DNA from: Azolla pinnata
Lineage: Eukaryota; Streptophyta; Polypodiopsida; Salviniales; Salviniaceae
Assembly (NCBI GenBank): GCA_037176905.1
Contig: JBBBWG010008113.1
Location: 29,560 to 93,559, forward strand
Direction: 5' to 3'
Length of the DNA: 64,000 nucleotides
Shown here: in pieces, positions 47,440 to 58,322 of the stretch
Position numbering within the stretch: the first letter of the stretch is position 1
How the letters are laid out: every line of letters starts with the position of its first letter
The notes under the pieces: model-generated
Database searches by the model: none
Told to the model about the DNA's origin: nothing
The model's input: the letters and a program-made list of their open reading frames with translations, nothing else
Made by a program: the position numbers and the translations under genes

Positions 47440-47545
47440 TTTTCTTCTTCTTCTTCTTCTTCTTCTTCTTTCTTCTTTCTTCTTTGTTCTTTTTGTTGTT
47501 TTCTTCTTCTTCTTTCTTCTTTCTTCTTCTTGTTCTTCTTGTTCT
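47440..47545. repeat. CTT-rich tract upstream of DUF309 start
   Basis: TTCTTCTTC runs with TTTG and TTG interruptions begin about 20 bp upstream (on the minus strand) of the DUF309 ATG. On the minus strand this is a GAA-rich leader or promoter. Confidence 0.85.
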
Positions 47546-47654
47546 TGTTCTTCTGTGTTGTATGTTTTTGAGGGGCTTGTGAAGGGGCTACTTCACATGG
47601 GATTTCTTTCTGTTATGTGATGCTTCTGTTTGCGATCGATCCGCGATCGATCGG

Positions 47655-47715
47655 TATCGGAATCGGAATCGGAATCGGAATTGGAATCGGATCGGAATCG
47701 GAATCGGATCGGAAC
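47655..47715. repeat. Hexanucleotide GGAATC tandem repeat
   Basis: About ten copies of GGAATC with occasional loss of two bases (GGATCGGAATC), preceded by two GATCGATC palindromes. Confidence 0.9.
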
Positions 47716-47762
47716 CTGTAACAGATCATCGATCGTTGGCAGTTAAAAGGCGTTCGAAGTAA

Positions 47763-48086
47763 ATGTCGGAAGGCGATCGTTCGAAGCAGGAAGTTGGCTG
47801 GATTAATGGCAGCCAGCAGATTGCCTCGAAGAAGATCCGAAATGCCAGAGTTCGATCGAATCTAATGCAGCCAAACACAAACATGCTTCCTGTTCAATGG
47901 CATGGTATATCGTGCCGGAAACTTGTCAAGCCGGTGGAAGAAGATAGCATCGCTGTTCGACTAAGCAGGATGAAAGTCGAACAACTAGAAGGATTCATCA
48001 AGTGTTTCGGAGCCCGGGTCGAAGTTTGTTTGCTTTCTGATCCTCTTCCAACAATAGCAGTTCAGACGATCAAGTTTAAAGTGTAG
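47763..48086 (+). CDS. Hypothetical 107-residue open frame
   Basis: Uninterrupted frame from ATG 47763 (MSEGDRSKQEVGW) to TAG 48086, of mixed, non-repetitive composition (for example GFIKCFGARVEVCLLSDPLP). I recognise no family and see no introns. It lies between the DUF309 and ClpB genes, immediately before the telomere-like satellite. It may be chance; kept only because its composition is not low complexity. Confidence 0.2.
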   Translation: MSEGDRSKQEVGWINGSQQIASKKIRNARVRSNLMQPNTNMLPVQWHGISCRKLVKPVEEDSIAVRLSRMKVEQLEGFIKCFGARVEVCLLSDPLPTIAVQTIKFKV

Positions 48087-48089
48087 GGT

Positions 48090-48700
48090 AAGCTGAAAGG
48101 GACCTTGTAATGATCAGGGTTTAGAGGTTAGGGTAAGTTGGAAGGGGCCTTGTAATGATCACGGTTTAGGGTTGGCATAAGTTGAAATGAACCTTGAAGT
48201 GGGTCGGGGTTTAGGGTGAGTTGAGATGGACCTTGAAATGATAAGAGTTTAGGGCAATACTTTTTAATAATCAGGGTTTAGGATGCGTTGGCATGGACCT
48301 TGAAATGTCCAGGGTTTAGGGTTATACTTTGTGATGATTAGGGTTTAGGGTGACTTGAAACGGGCCATGAAACAATCAAGGTTTAGGGCAAGTTGAAATG
48401 GACCTTAAAATGGTTAGGATTTAGGGTTTAGGGTAAGACCTTGTAAGAACTGGTTTAGGGTAAGATCCTATAAGAATTACGATTTGAAATGGACCTCGAA
48501 AACAGTTAGTGTTCAGAGGTTTAGGGTAAGACCCTGTGAGAATCACGGTTTAGGGCGAGTTGAAATGGACCTCGGAAATTATTAGGGGTTTCAGGGTCTA
48601 GGGTAAGATCCAGTAAGAATTAGGATTTAGGGTAAGATCCAGTAAGAATTAGGATTTAGGGTAAGTTCTTGTAAGAAATTGGGTTGAAACGATTAGGGTT
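48090..48700. repeat. Degenerate GTTTAGGG satellite, unit about 50-60 bp
   Basis: Repeated AGGGTTTAGGGTAAGTTGAA plus ATGGACCTTGAAATGAT words with variable spacing. It blends on the right into the HSE-bearing satellite; ATTAGGGTTTC and GAAATGGA words occur in both, so they may share an origin. Confidence 0.85.
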
Positions 48701-48704
48701 TCAA

Positions 48705-48727
48705 GAATATTCTAGAACCTTCTTGAA
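48705..48727. promoter_or_regulatory. Perfect 5-unit heat-shock element (distal)
   Basis: GAA-ta-TTC-ta-GAA-cc-TTC-tt-GAA: five alternating 3-bp modules at exact 5-bp spacing, the consensus bound by heat-shock factor trimers. First of the array, about 2 kb from the ClpB ATG. Confidence 0.65.
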
Positions 48728-48860
48728 CGTCTTTCGACACCTCTAGATTAGGGTTTTTGAAATGGATCTCGAAAAGATTTGGGCTCGGGAGTATTCCAGA
48801 ACCCGGAACCTTCCAGAAATCAAATTGCACGCACAAACCTCAGAACGATTAGGGTTTCAA

Positions 48861-48883
48861 GAAGGTTCTAGAACCTTCTAGAA
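48861..48883. promoter_or_regulatory. Perfect 5-unit heat-shock element
   Basis: GAA-gg-TTC-ta-GAA-cc-TTC-ta-GAA, within the satellite. Four-module versions follow at 48989-49006, 49124-49141 and 49241-49258, and three-module versions at 48806-48818, 48947-48959, 49069-49081, 49187-49199 and 49321-49333. Confidence 0.65.
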
Positions 48884-49348
48884 ATGTCCTTCGGAACGTT
48901 CTAGATTAGGGTTTTTGAAATGGATCTCGAAGCGGTTCAGGCTCGGGAATATTCTAGAACTCGGGAACCTTCCCGATTAGGGTTTCAAGAAGATTCTCGA
49001 ACCTTCTAGATTAGGGTTGTTGAAATGGATCTCGAAATGATTTGGGCTCGGGAATATTCCAAAACGTGGAACCTTCCAGAAATCAAACTGCACACACAGA
49101 CCTCAGAATGATTAGGGTTTCAAGAAGATTCTCGAACCTTCTAGGTTAGGGTTCTTGAAATGGATCTCGAAATGATTTGGGCTCGGGAATATTCCGGAAC
49201 GCGGAACCTTCCAGAGACCTCGGAACGATTAGGGTTTCAAGAAGATTCTAGAACCTTCTAGGTTAGGGTTCTTGAAATGGAGCTCGAAGTGATTTGGGCT
49301 CGGGAGTATTCCAGAACCCGGAACCTTCCAGAAATCAAACTGCACGCA

Positions 49349-50077
49349 NNNNNNNNNNNNNNNNNNNNNNNNNNNNNNNNNNNNNNNNNNNNNNNNNNNN
49401 NNNNNNNNNNNNNNNNNNNNNNNNNNNNNNNNNNNNNNNNNNNNNNNNNNNNNNNNNNNNNNNNNNNNNNNNNNNNNNNNNNNNNNNNNNNNNNNNNNNN
49501 NNNNNNNNNNNNNNNNNNNNNNNNNNNNNNNNNNNNNNNNNNNNNNNNNNNNNNNNNNNNNNNNNNNNNNNNNNNNNNNNNNNNNNNNNNNNNNNNNNNN
49601 NNNNNNNNNNNNNNNNNNNNNNNNNNNNNNNNNNNNNNNNNNNNNNNNNNNNNNNNNNNNNNNNNNNNNNNNNNNNNNNNNNNNNNNNNNNNNNNNNNNN
49701 NNNNNNNNNNNNNNNNNNNNNNNNNNNNNNNNNNNNNNNNNNNNNNNNNNNNNNNNNNNNNNNNNNNNNNNNNNNNNNNNNNNNNNNNNNNNNNNNNNNN
49801 NNNNNNNNNNNNNNNNNNNNNNNNNNNNNNNNNNNNNNNNNNNNNNNNNNNNNNNNNNNNNNNNNNNNNNNNNNNNNNNNNNNNNNNNNNNNNNNNNNNN
49901 NNNNNNNNNNNNNNNNNNNNNNNNNNNNNNNNNNNNNNNNNNNNNNNNNNNNNNNNNNNNNNNNNNNNNNNNNNNNNNNNNNNNNNNNNNNNNNNNNNNN
50001 NNNNNNNNNNNNNNNNNNNNNNNNNNNNNNNNNNNNNNNNNNNNNNNNNNNNNNNNNNNNNNNNNNNNNNNNNNNNN
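49349..50077. other. Assembly gap (729 N) inside the satellite
   Basis: Both flanks are the same satellite, so the missing sequence probably contains more units. Frames spanning the N run are meaningless. Confidence 0.98.
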
Positions 50078-50216
50078 GGTTAGGGCTCTTGAAATGGATC
50101 TCGAAATGATTTGGGGAGTATTCTAGAACACGGAACCTTCCAGAGAGCTCGGAACGATTAGGGTTTCAAGAAGATTCTAGAACCTTCCAGGAACCTCGGA
50201 GCGATCAGGGTTTCAA

Positions 50217-50239
50217 GAAGATTCTAGAACCTTCTAGAA
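50217..50239. promoter_or_regulatory. Perfect 5-unit heat-shock element
   Basis: GAA-ga-TTC-ta-GAA-cc-TTC-ta-GAA, about 440 bp before the ClpB ATG at 50678. A four-module copy precedes it at 50170-50187. Confidence 0.7.
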
Positions 50240-50297
50240 TCGTCCTTTTGGAACCTTCTAGATTAGTGGTTTTTTTTGAAATGGATCTCGGGCCCGG

Positions 50298-50343
50298 GAA
50301 TGTTCCAGAAGCTTCTAGAAGCGTCCTTCGGAAGCTTCCAGAA
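50298..50343. promoter_or_regulatory. Proximal heat-shock elements of ClpB gene
   Basis: Five perfect modules at 50298-50320 (GAA-tg-TTC-ca-GAA-gc-TTC-ta-GAA) and three more at 50331-50343 (GAA-gc-TTC-ca-GAA). They end about 335 bp before the ATG I use, and CT/CTC-rich leader-like DNA follows. No convincing TATA box seen. Confidence 0.75.
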
Positions 50344-50677
50344 ATCGAATCGTTCCTCATCGTCTTCCTTCTCCTCGCCTCCATCTCCATCTCCATCTCC
50401 ATCGCCATCTCCAATCTTCCCCTTTCGATCGTCGTCTCCGTGCTTCAGGCATTGTTCTCTCTGTGTTCCCTTCGTCTTCTCCACCACGGCCGTGTTTTCG
50501 AAGCTCGCTCGAGCGGCTGCAGCTGCAGCTCGCTCACCATCTCCGCGGTTACTCTCGTCGTCTTCGTCTTCATTCTCTTCTTCTTCACCCGCGCCATGGC
50601 TGGCTTCTCGGATTTCCGAAGCTTCCTCGTCTTCCTCGTCTTCCTCTTGCCCCTCTTCGCTGAGTTCAGCGCACACA

Positions 50678-53600
50678 ATGCCCAAGCCTTCCATCCCTTC
50701 TGGAAGCGGAGGAATCGGAACTGCTATCCGAAGCTCAAGCTTTAATGGCATTTCCCTCCGAGCTTTGGTGGATTCGTCCCTGCTTCGTCCTTCCATATCC
50801 TTACCTTCACGGTCTTACCAGACCTCCGCAAACAGCACCGAATCTTCAGTAAGTCGTTCCCCTCATTTTTTCTCGAGAAACTCGCGAAAAGGCAACAGTT
50901 TTGGCTTTGTTTACGACGACGTTTTATGTTAATAGAATGAAAATGAACTGCAACATTGGTCACACTCCGTTCAATCATTTCTAACCCCGTTTTCCTTAAT
51001 CGAATTGTGATGCAAAACACCTTCATTTCCTATCCATTTCAAGTGTTAATATCTCTTTTTAACATGTGAGTTTGCATATGTATGCTTCTATGTGTGTTAT
51101 GTACGGATGTATGCATTTACTGTTAATGCTTGCTCCTACCTGTTGACAGACTTTCTTTCTGCTGGGTAAGTATCATGAATCTCTCCAGGTATGGCCCTAA
51201 TGATGCCAAAATGAGTTCTGTTTTGATAGTCAGAACCTCGAGAGTGCTATAGTTTTAGGACGGATATCTGTTAACTAGTAATATGTTAAACTGAATCTAG
51301 CTGCAAAGTAACTCGAAGATTGTCTGGGGAAAAATGAAGATGCTGGTTTGAAGATGGATTGCTGCAGTTTTATAGAGTGAAATCGTAACTGCTGTAATTT
51401 CAACATGGATACGTGTCAAATCAAGATATAATTACTAGTATTCTGCTAATACCGAGATGTTAATCTTGTATCGTTGTGTGGTAAGTGTTATACAAGATGG
51501 TTAGTGTAAACTTTTAGGATGCTAGTTTGAAGATGGATTGTTAGTTGTTGGATACAGTTGGAGAATCCTAGTTCAAGGACGTTTTTGCTTGCAAAGTGTT
51601 CTGGACTTTATAAGTCTGGAAGTTTGCGTGTTATTCAAGCTAGAAATAGAGTCTGAGATGCAAGTCCAAATCCCAAATTTTCTTCTCCTTCCCTTGTGTT
51701 TCCTTCTGGAAGTGCATCATATTCAATCTTGAGTAATTTCGAAAGACATTTCAATATGCTTGAATTCCTTTAAAATTCGTATCCTTTGTATGATATGTAT
51801 CGATAGAATAGCAGTGATTCAGAGTTAAGTCTTATATGCATTCTTTGGAGCTTTCATGCGAATTCACGAGTTTTTACATGTTATATGCTGTTTTTACATG
51901 TGCTATTTCACTTTGCTACGATGAAATCCTGACCTTGACTCAGGGACCCATAACGTTATATGCATAATGTTCATATTTAATATTGAAGAGACACAGGCCC
52001 ATGATACATATTGCAAATTCATTGCATTCATCAAAATTAAGGAGCCAATTATAGTGCTAGAGATTGGAACGTTTGCACCATGTCCATGCTCTGATAAAGC
52101 TCATTGATGAATAGCCAACTTTATTTCCTCCATTCGAGTACTGCTTTGGGAACATCTTTGAAACAACATGTGATTATTTTTCTACAAATTCTGTGCTGGT
52201 GAACACTTAGAACTTGAGCCCACTTTGTTTCCTCCATTCGCGTACTGCTTTGGAGAATATCTTTGGAATAAACATGTGATCAGTTTTTTAAATTCTGTGC
52301 CAGTGAAGAGTTAGAGAGCTTAATGGGCATTTCAGAAGAATTCTGTGAAAACAATTGAAGGTCTTCTTGCATTATTTCCTTATAATATTTCCAAATAAAC
52401 TATCTTTGTCTAGCCAAAGATGAATAGATTCAATGCTTGTGCTATAATGTTGAAAATGCATGACATTGTCTCGCAGATAAATCCCTCTGATTTTACGGAG
52501 ATGGCATGGCAAGCGATTGCTAATTCCATTGAAGTAGCCAAGAAGTCAAAGCAGCAAATTATTCAGCCGGAGCACTTGCTGAAAGCTTTACTAGAACAGA
52601 AAAATGGGATTGCCAGGAGGGTCTTCGCGAAGGCTGGTGTGGATAACAGCCAGCTTCTTCAGGCCACAGATAGATATATAGAAATGCAGCCCAAGGTTTG
52701 AAATCTGTGGCCTATTGCCAATTTAAATGAGCTTTTTGTTTGTTGCAGGTCAAGATTGTTTCATTCTTCACTTTTTAACAAGTTAATGCAAGTTTTCATC
52801 TGTTTTACTGCCATGTAGCCAGATTAGAAATTTTTGTTATGGGCATTACTGGTGGATTCCTTGTTTGCCCCAGCTCGAGCCGAAGGCCAGATGTTTGTGT
52901 ACTATCATGAATCTAAATGAGCTCCTTGTTTGACTTGACTTAATCATGTTATTGCTGTTCTAAATGAATTCCTATTGCAGTGGAAGATTGTTTTTGAAAA
53001 TTCTCATTAGTTACACGGGTGCATAGTTTGTCTACATCATAGTACTAACATTTATTCTCTCTGAAGCATTAGTGCTTCCTCAACCAGTGACATTAATATA
53101 GTGCTATCATTGTGGTTATTAGTGTGTGAAGACTCTTCCTTGGCCTGGCTTATCTAAAGGAATCAAGCATTCCAACTATATAGTGTTCTTAGATTTGCAC
53201 CATAAATTGTCATTCTTATATATAACTTTGATCCTTTTTCAGGAAATATTGGTTATTTAGTCTCGTCAGGAGGATAATAATTGAATTTCATCCGAACAAT
53301 GTGTGCAGGTTACAGGCGCGATTGCATCTGTTATGGGCCCAGAGTTCGGAAGTCTGATAGAGCGATCAAAGCAGTATAAATCTGAGTTTGGGGATTCATT
53401 TGTATCTGTTGAGCACATACTATTAAGCTTATTGCATGACAACCGAATCGGGAAACGCATCATTTCAGAGTTCAATCTAACTGAGGAGAGTATGCGAGAG
53501 GCAATTTTGGCTATTCGTGGTACTCAGAAAGTAACAGATCAAAGTAATAAACATGGTCTCTGAGCTGAATTCAATTATGATTAAATCACATGAAAATAAT

Positions 53601-56600
53601 TTGGCTGACCTAGAGTTTTGGATTCTGCTATTCAGATCCGGAGGGAAAGTACGAGGTTTTGGAAAAATATGGGGTTGATTTTACAGAGCTAGCCAAAATG
53701 GGGAAATTAGATCCTGTGATTGGGCGAGATTCAGAGATCAGGAGATGTATACAAATTCTTTGCAGGCGGACAAAAAACAATCCAGTTATCATTGGAGAAC
53801 CTGGAGTTGGAAAAACTGCAGTGGTAGAGGGGTGAGCATTCTTATTTTTCTTCATACTATTAACCCTTGGACTTCTGTATTCAAGGCTAACTGCCAAGAA
53901 AACTCTAAGGGAAATGAGGCCTGATATAACATATCTTCTCCAATATAGTTGGTCTACAGCTCCATCTCAATGTGGTTGATTCTAGTGAGTCATATTGAAA
54001 TAGTATCCAGTAGTTTCGTCTTGTCATTAGTGCACATTTATAAGATATGCCCGTTATGATCTCTGAAGATGTTTTTCTGTTTGCTAGTAGTACACTTCCA
54101 TCTAATACTTTATTAGCAGAAGCACGTTGAAACACTTGCCGGATATGTGCTAAGCATATAGCAGTTCCTTGTTTAAACCATGTGGTTATCCTGACCGAGA
54201 CAGCATGCTCAGTATAATATTAAGGTGAGAGCAGACATATAGATAATGTGGGCGGTTGCATTTGCAAAACATCTTTCATTAATGCTCCAAAGTGTTTTGA
54301 CATCATTTTCCAAAATTTAGGTACTCATTTTCTTAAGATGTTTATATTTTGTGAGGAACTGTTTGTATGACTGAAATTTGTGCATAGAAATTATCTCTAA
54401 ACTAATAGAATTATGTTCTAGTTATTGCGTCAGCTATGTCAACTGTGATGTTATTAATATTAATTTCTCTTTGGGCAGGTTGGCGCAGCGCATCATACAT
54501 GGAGATGTTCCTGAGGCCATTGCAAACCGGAGGGTAAAGTGAAGTTTCTGAGTGAGAAAAAGTCGGGCCAACTGCTGTTTTCTCTTGACAGTGTTTCTGT
54601 TGCTTTCAGTTGATATCACTAGATATGGGTGCACTTATTGCTGGAGCAAAATATCGTGGAGAATTTGAAGATAGATTTAAAGCAGTGCTGAAAGCAGTGT
54701 CGGAATCAGATGGGCAAATCATTCTCTTCATTGATGAGCTTCATACAGTAGTTGGTGCAGGTGGGAATGCTTTTTGAAGTCTTAACTCTCTATGGAACTG
54801 TCTGTACAGAGTACAACAAAGTTTTCTACTTTGTTCCCAAACCTCCAAAGTTTCGCCTATCTTTAGAACCATCTATACACAATTCGGAGAAAACATTTCA
54901 AATACGAAAGCTCCCAAGTTTTCTACTATTGTTAGGACCATCTACAGAATTTGAAGAAAACATTTGAAAATACACTGTAAGCTGTCTACTTTGCCCCTAA
55001 GGCTCCAAAATTTTCTACTATTTTTAGAACCATCTATACGGAATTTGAAGAGAACATTTGAAATACACACAAGTGACCAATCCTTTTTTAAGGGAAGACA
55101 GAAGTATTTCAGGGAGAGCTAAAACGGAAACAAAGAAAGAACTCAGGAATGTTTTCAAGATTTTGTTTAAATGTAACCATTGATGAAATGCAATATTGCC
55201 ACTGTTCATTTCAGGTGCACAAGGTGGTGCTCTAGATGCCGGGAACTTGCTGAAACCTATGCTTGGTAGAGGAGAGCTTCGTTGTATTGGTGCAACAACA
55301 TTGACAGAATATAGAAAATACATAGAGAAAGATCCAGCATTAGAGCGTCGTTTCCAGCAAGTCTTTGTTGGTCAACCAACTGTGGAGGATACCATATCAA
55401 TTCTCAGGGGATTGCGGGAAAGGTATGAGCTACATCATGGAGTTAGGATACTTGATGGGGCAATTGTGGAAGCAGCAACACTCGCCGATCGATATATTAG
55501 TGGACGATTTCTGCCAGATAAAGGTAGTGATAGCATTATTGCTAAGGTCGCTGAATAAAGCTGAATATCAAAACATGTTGCTGTTGATAGCCGAGCTCTG
55601 CAGTTATTGCTTTACTGTTGAGGTTACTGAATGAAGCCCTGAGTGTCAAAATTGTTATTACTGATCACAGCATAATGCTGGGTATCAAAGCATTTAGTTA
55701 ATTTTAACTGTATGTGTTTGTGTGCCTGTGGGAATTAACATGCTGTAACCTTGTTATAAATGTTATTAACGTTCATGCACAATGTTCAGGTTCCCATGTA
55801 CATGAGACAGCCATAGTTTCTATGTGCATTTTTGTAGAACCATGGAAGAGGGTGCCATCATTTTCTGTTTTATTTTGCAGCAATCGACCTAGTTGATGAA
55901 GCGGCTGCAAAAATCAAAATGGAATTGACTTCTAGGCCCACAGATCTAGACGAGACAAATAGAGAAGTGTTGAAACTAGAAATGGAGCGACTTTCTCTGA
56001 AGAAAGATGAAGATAAAGTATCGAGGGAGCGCTTAAGCAAACTTGAAAATGAATTAGAGGGCTTGAAGGAAAAGCAGAAGGAACTTACGGACCAGTGGGA
56101 GAAAGAAAAGGCACTCATGAACCGAATAACATCTGTGAAAGAGGAGGTGAGTTCAGCCTAGGCGGGTTTAGATTGTTGGGTTACTTACTTGAGGCTGATT
56201 CATCGTTCTATTATGTGCTGTATAGATGGATCGAGTCAACTTGGAAATTCAACAAGCTGAACGAGATTATGATTTGAATAGAGCTGCTGAGCTTAAATAT
56301 GGAACACTCCTTACTCTAAGCAAACAGTTGGAAGAGGCTGAAAAGGAGTTATCAGACTATCAAAAAAGTGGTAAAACGTTATTGAGGAAAGAAGTAACAG
56401 ATGATGACATTGCAGAGATTGTAAGTAGATGGACACGAATTCCAGTTTCTAAGTTGAAGCAATCAGAGCGAGAGAAATTACTGCATTTGGATGAACACTT
56501 ACACAAAAGAGTTATTGGACAAGACCAAGGAGTAAAAGCTGTAGCTGATGCAATACAAAGGTCACGGGCTGGTTTAGCTGATCCAGATAGGCCTATAGCA

Positions 56601-57782
56601 AGTTTTATGTTTATGGGTCCAACTGGTGTTGGGAAAACAGAATTAGCTAAAGCATTGGCTTCATATCTTTTCAATACTGAAGAAGCCATGATCCGGATAG
56701 ACATGAGTGAATACATGGAAAAGCATGCAGTTTCTCGGCTTATCGGAGCCCCCCCTGGATATGTTGGCTATGAAGAAGGTGGACAATTAACAGAAGCTGT
56801 CCGAAGGAGGCCTTACAGTGTAATTCTGTTTGATGAGATTGAAAAAGCCCATTCAGATGTCTTTAACATATTCCTTCAGATTCTGGATGATGGACGTGTG
56901 ACTGATTCACAAGGTAGAACTGTGAATTTTACCAACACTATCATAATCATGACCTCGAATGTTGGCTCTCAGCTTATATTAAATACATTGGACAAAGCTG
57001 TATTCAAAGACGAGCTGTATAAAAGTATGAAAGATCAGGTTCTGGAAGTGGCACGAAAGACCTTCAGGCCAGAGTTCATGAACCGCATTGATGAATATAT
57101 AGTCTTCAAGCCTCTGGATCGCACACAAATCAATAGTATTGTCAAGCTTCAGGTAAGTCTTCACCATTTTGTAAAAACATCACTTGTGTTTTAAGATTCT
57201 TTATTGGCTAGGGTATTTAGTGTTTTGACATGTAGCATGACACATATTAGCAAGTGCCACTGTGCATTATCATTTGCCCTGCTGTGATCTAAACAAAAAC
57301 TTAAGTTCATTGGCTCAAGGGTTGAATATATTTATGCACTGCTATTTTTACAAAATATTGGAACTTTTCACTGTTCATCATACACCAGTGGGAGATAGTT
57401 CCACAGTATGCGTATTCATTTAATAGAGGCTGATTGGTTTACCTGTAATGTGTGCAATTGGCAGTTGGAGCGTGTGCAACAGCGGTTAACTGATAGAAAG
57501 ATCACACTCAAATATACTGACAAAGCTGTTTCACTGCTTGGGAGCTTGGGTTACAATCCTGCATACGGAGCTCGGCCTGTGAAGAGGGTTATCCAGAGTT
57601 ACGTCGAGAATGAAATATCCAAATCAATTCTACGTGGCGATTTTAACCAGGACGATGTTATTCTTTTGGACACAGAAGTTAGATCATCAGATTCTCAAGA
57701 AGTCTTTGTGCTTAGAAAGTCTCCAGCACCGGTCGGGAGTTCGCCTGAAAAGAGTGAAAAGACCGTAGCTGGGGTTGCCTGA
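50678..57782 (+). CDS. CLPB3: ClpB/HSP100 AAA+ disaggregase, organellar (plastid CLPB3-like)
   Basis: Hexameric AAA+ chaperone that threads aggregated proteins, working with HSP70. Exons are 50678-50848, 52477-52695, 53309-53543, 53636-53831, 54479-54533, 54610-54760, 55215-55523, 55881-56146, 56226-57152 and 57465-57782, giving 948 residues. A Ser-rich transit-like start (residues 1-57) is followed by the Clp N-domain ([29 protein letters not shown]). NBD1 has Walker [10 protein letters not shown] at 262-270 and Walker B ILFIDE at 330-335. The coiled-coil middle domain is residues ~440-560. NBD2 has Walker [10 protein letters not shown] at 665-673 and VILFDE. Wording such as [17 protein letters not shown] and LLGSLGY(N)[12 protein letters not shown] favours the plastid CLPB3 over mitochondrial CLPB4. 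Start uncertain: an in-frame ATG at 50300 lies within the HSEs and is unlikely, so I use 50678. The WTGIPV motif reads WTRIPV (R605). No disrupting changes seen. Confidence 0.93.
50849..52476. other. 1.6-kb first intron of ClpB gene
   Basis: AT-rich intron without a recognisable exon or element. A pair of similar stretches near 52130-52170 and 52215-52270 (CCTCCATTCG, GTACTGCTTTGG, AACATGTGAT) shows a small internal duplication of about 90 bp. Confidence 0.55.
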
Positions 57783-58322
57783 ATGAACTTTACTGTATAG
57801 AGGGGCAGTTTAATTTCACCTTCTGTTGAGAGATCTCCAGAAGGTGAAAGAAATTGTCTCAGTAGGGCTTCGCGTATTGGAGTGAACTGATAAAAATTAG
57901 GTCTCTATACAGAAAAACAGTGAGCACGTCATTGCAAGTAGTGATTTAGAGTGCTGGGTTTTTGTGTGGAAGGCCTAAAAATTTTGTTGTGGACGATATA
58001 TGCACGTCGTGTTCTAATAAATGCTCAAATTCCTATTCGGTCTATTCTCTTTCAGGACCAAATCTGTAGCATAAAATCATACTCTGAATTTGTAACAGAG
58101 GTTTTGTCTTTGTGCTCAACCCTGTGAATAGACCATGTTGTTTTCTTGGTAGTCTTTATAGAACATGCTTTATATTGATAACAAGAAGTAATGATTTTAC
58201 ACTCAGCGGATGATGCATTTGGATACTCTTTTTATTGATGATGAAAAGGTTTTATTTGATGCTGGAATGGTTTGCTAATGGGGAGGAAAAGGCTTTTTTT
58301 ATTGATGGCAGGACAAGGTCAC
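57783..58322. other. ClpB 3' UTR and flank of convergent Bet v 1-like gene
   Basis: About 540 bp between two convergent stop codons with no open frame of interest; it holds both 3' ends. Confidence 0.6.

Larger units (their letters stand above)
48700..50345. repeat. Satellite of 104-159 bp units carrying heat-shock-element arrays, upstream of ClpB gene
   Basis: Units contain ATTAGGGTTTCAAGAAGATT, CTAGAACCTTCTAG, TTGAAATGGATCTCGAA and GATTTGGGCTCGGGAATATT. The GGCTCGGGA(A/G)TATT landmark recurs near 48781, 48940, 49044, 49179 and 49297. The array is interrupted by a 729-N gap and resumes at 50078. The last unit (50270-50345) keeps the GAAATGGATCTCGGGCCCGG landmark and runs into the ClpB leader. 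Confidence 0.9.

Noticed and set aside
49277-50109. Open frames of about 270 codons across the second gap
   Set aside because: They are almost entirely N and have no content.
50300-50677. Extended N-terminus of ClpB from the in-frame ATG at 50300
   Set aside because: That ATG lies inside a perfect heat-shock element, so it should be promoter. The sequence to 50677 is Ser-run, CT-rich leader-like. Not excluded without transcript data.
50678-57782. Assignment of ClpB to cytosolic HSP101 or mitochondrial CLPB4
   Set aside because: Cytosolic HSP101 lacks a transit peptide and has few introns. The middle and C-terminal wording fits plastid CLPB3 better than CLPB4. Targeting itself was not tested.
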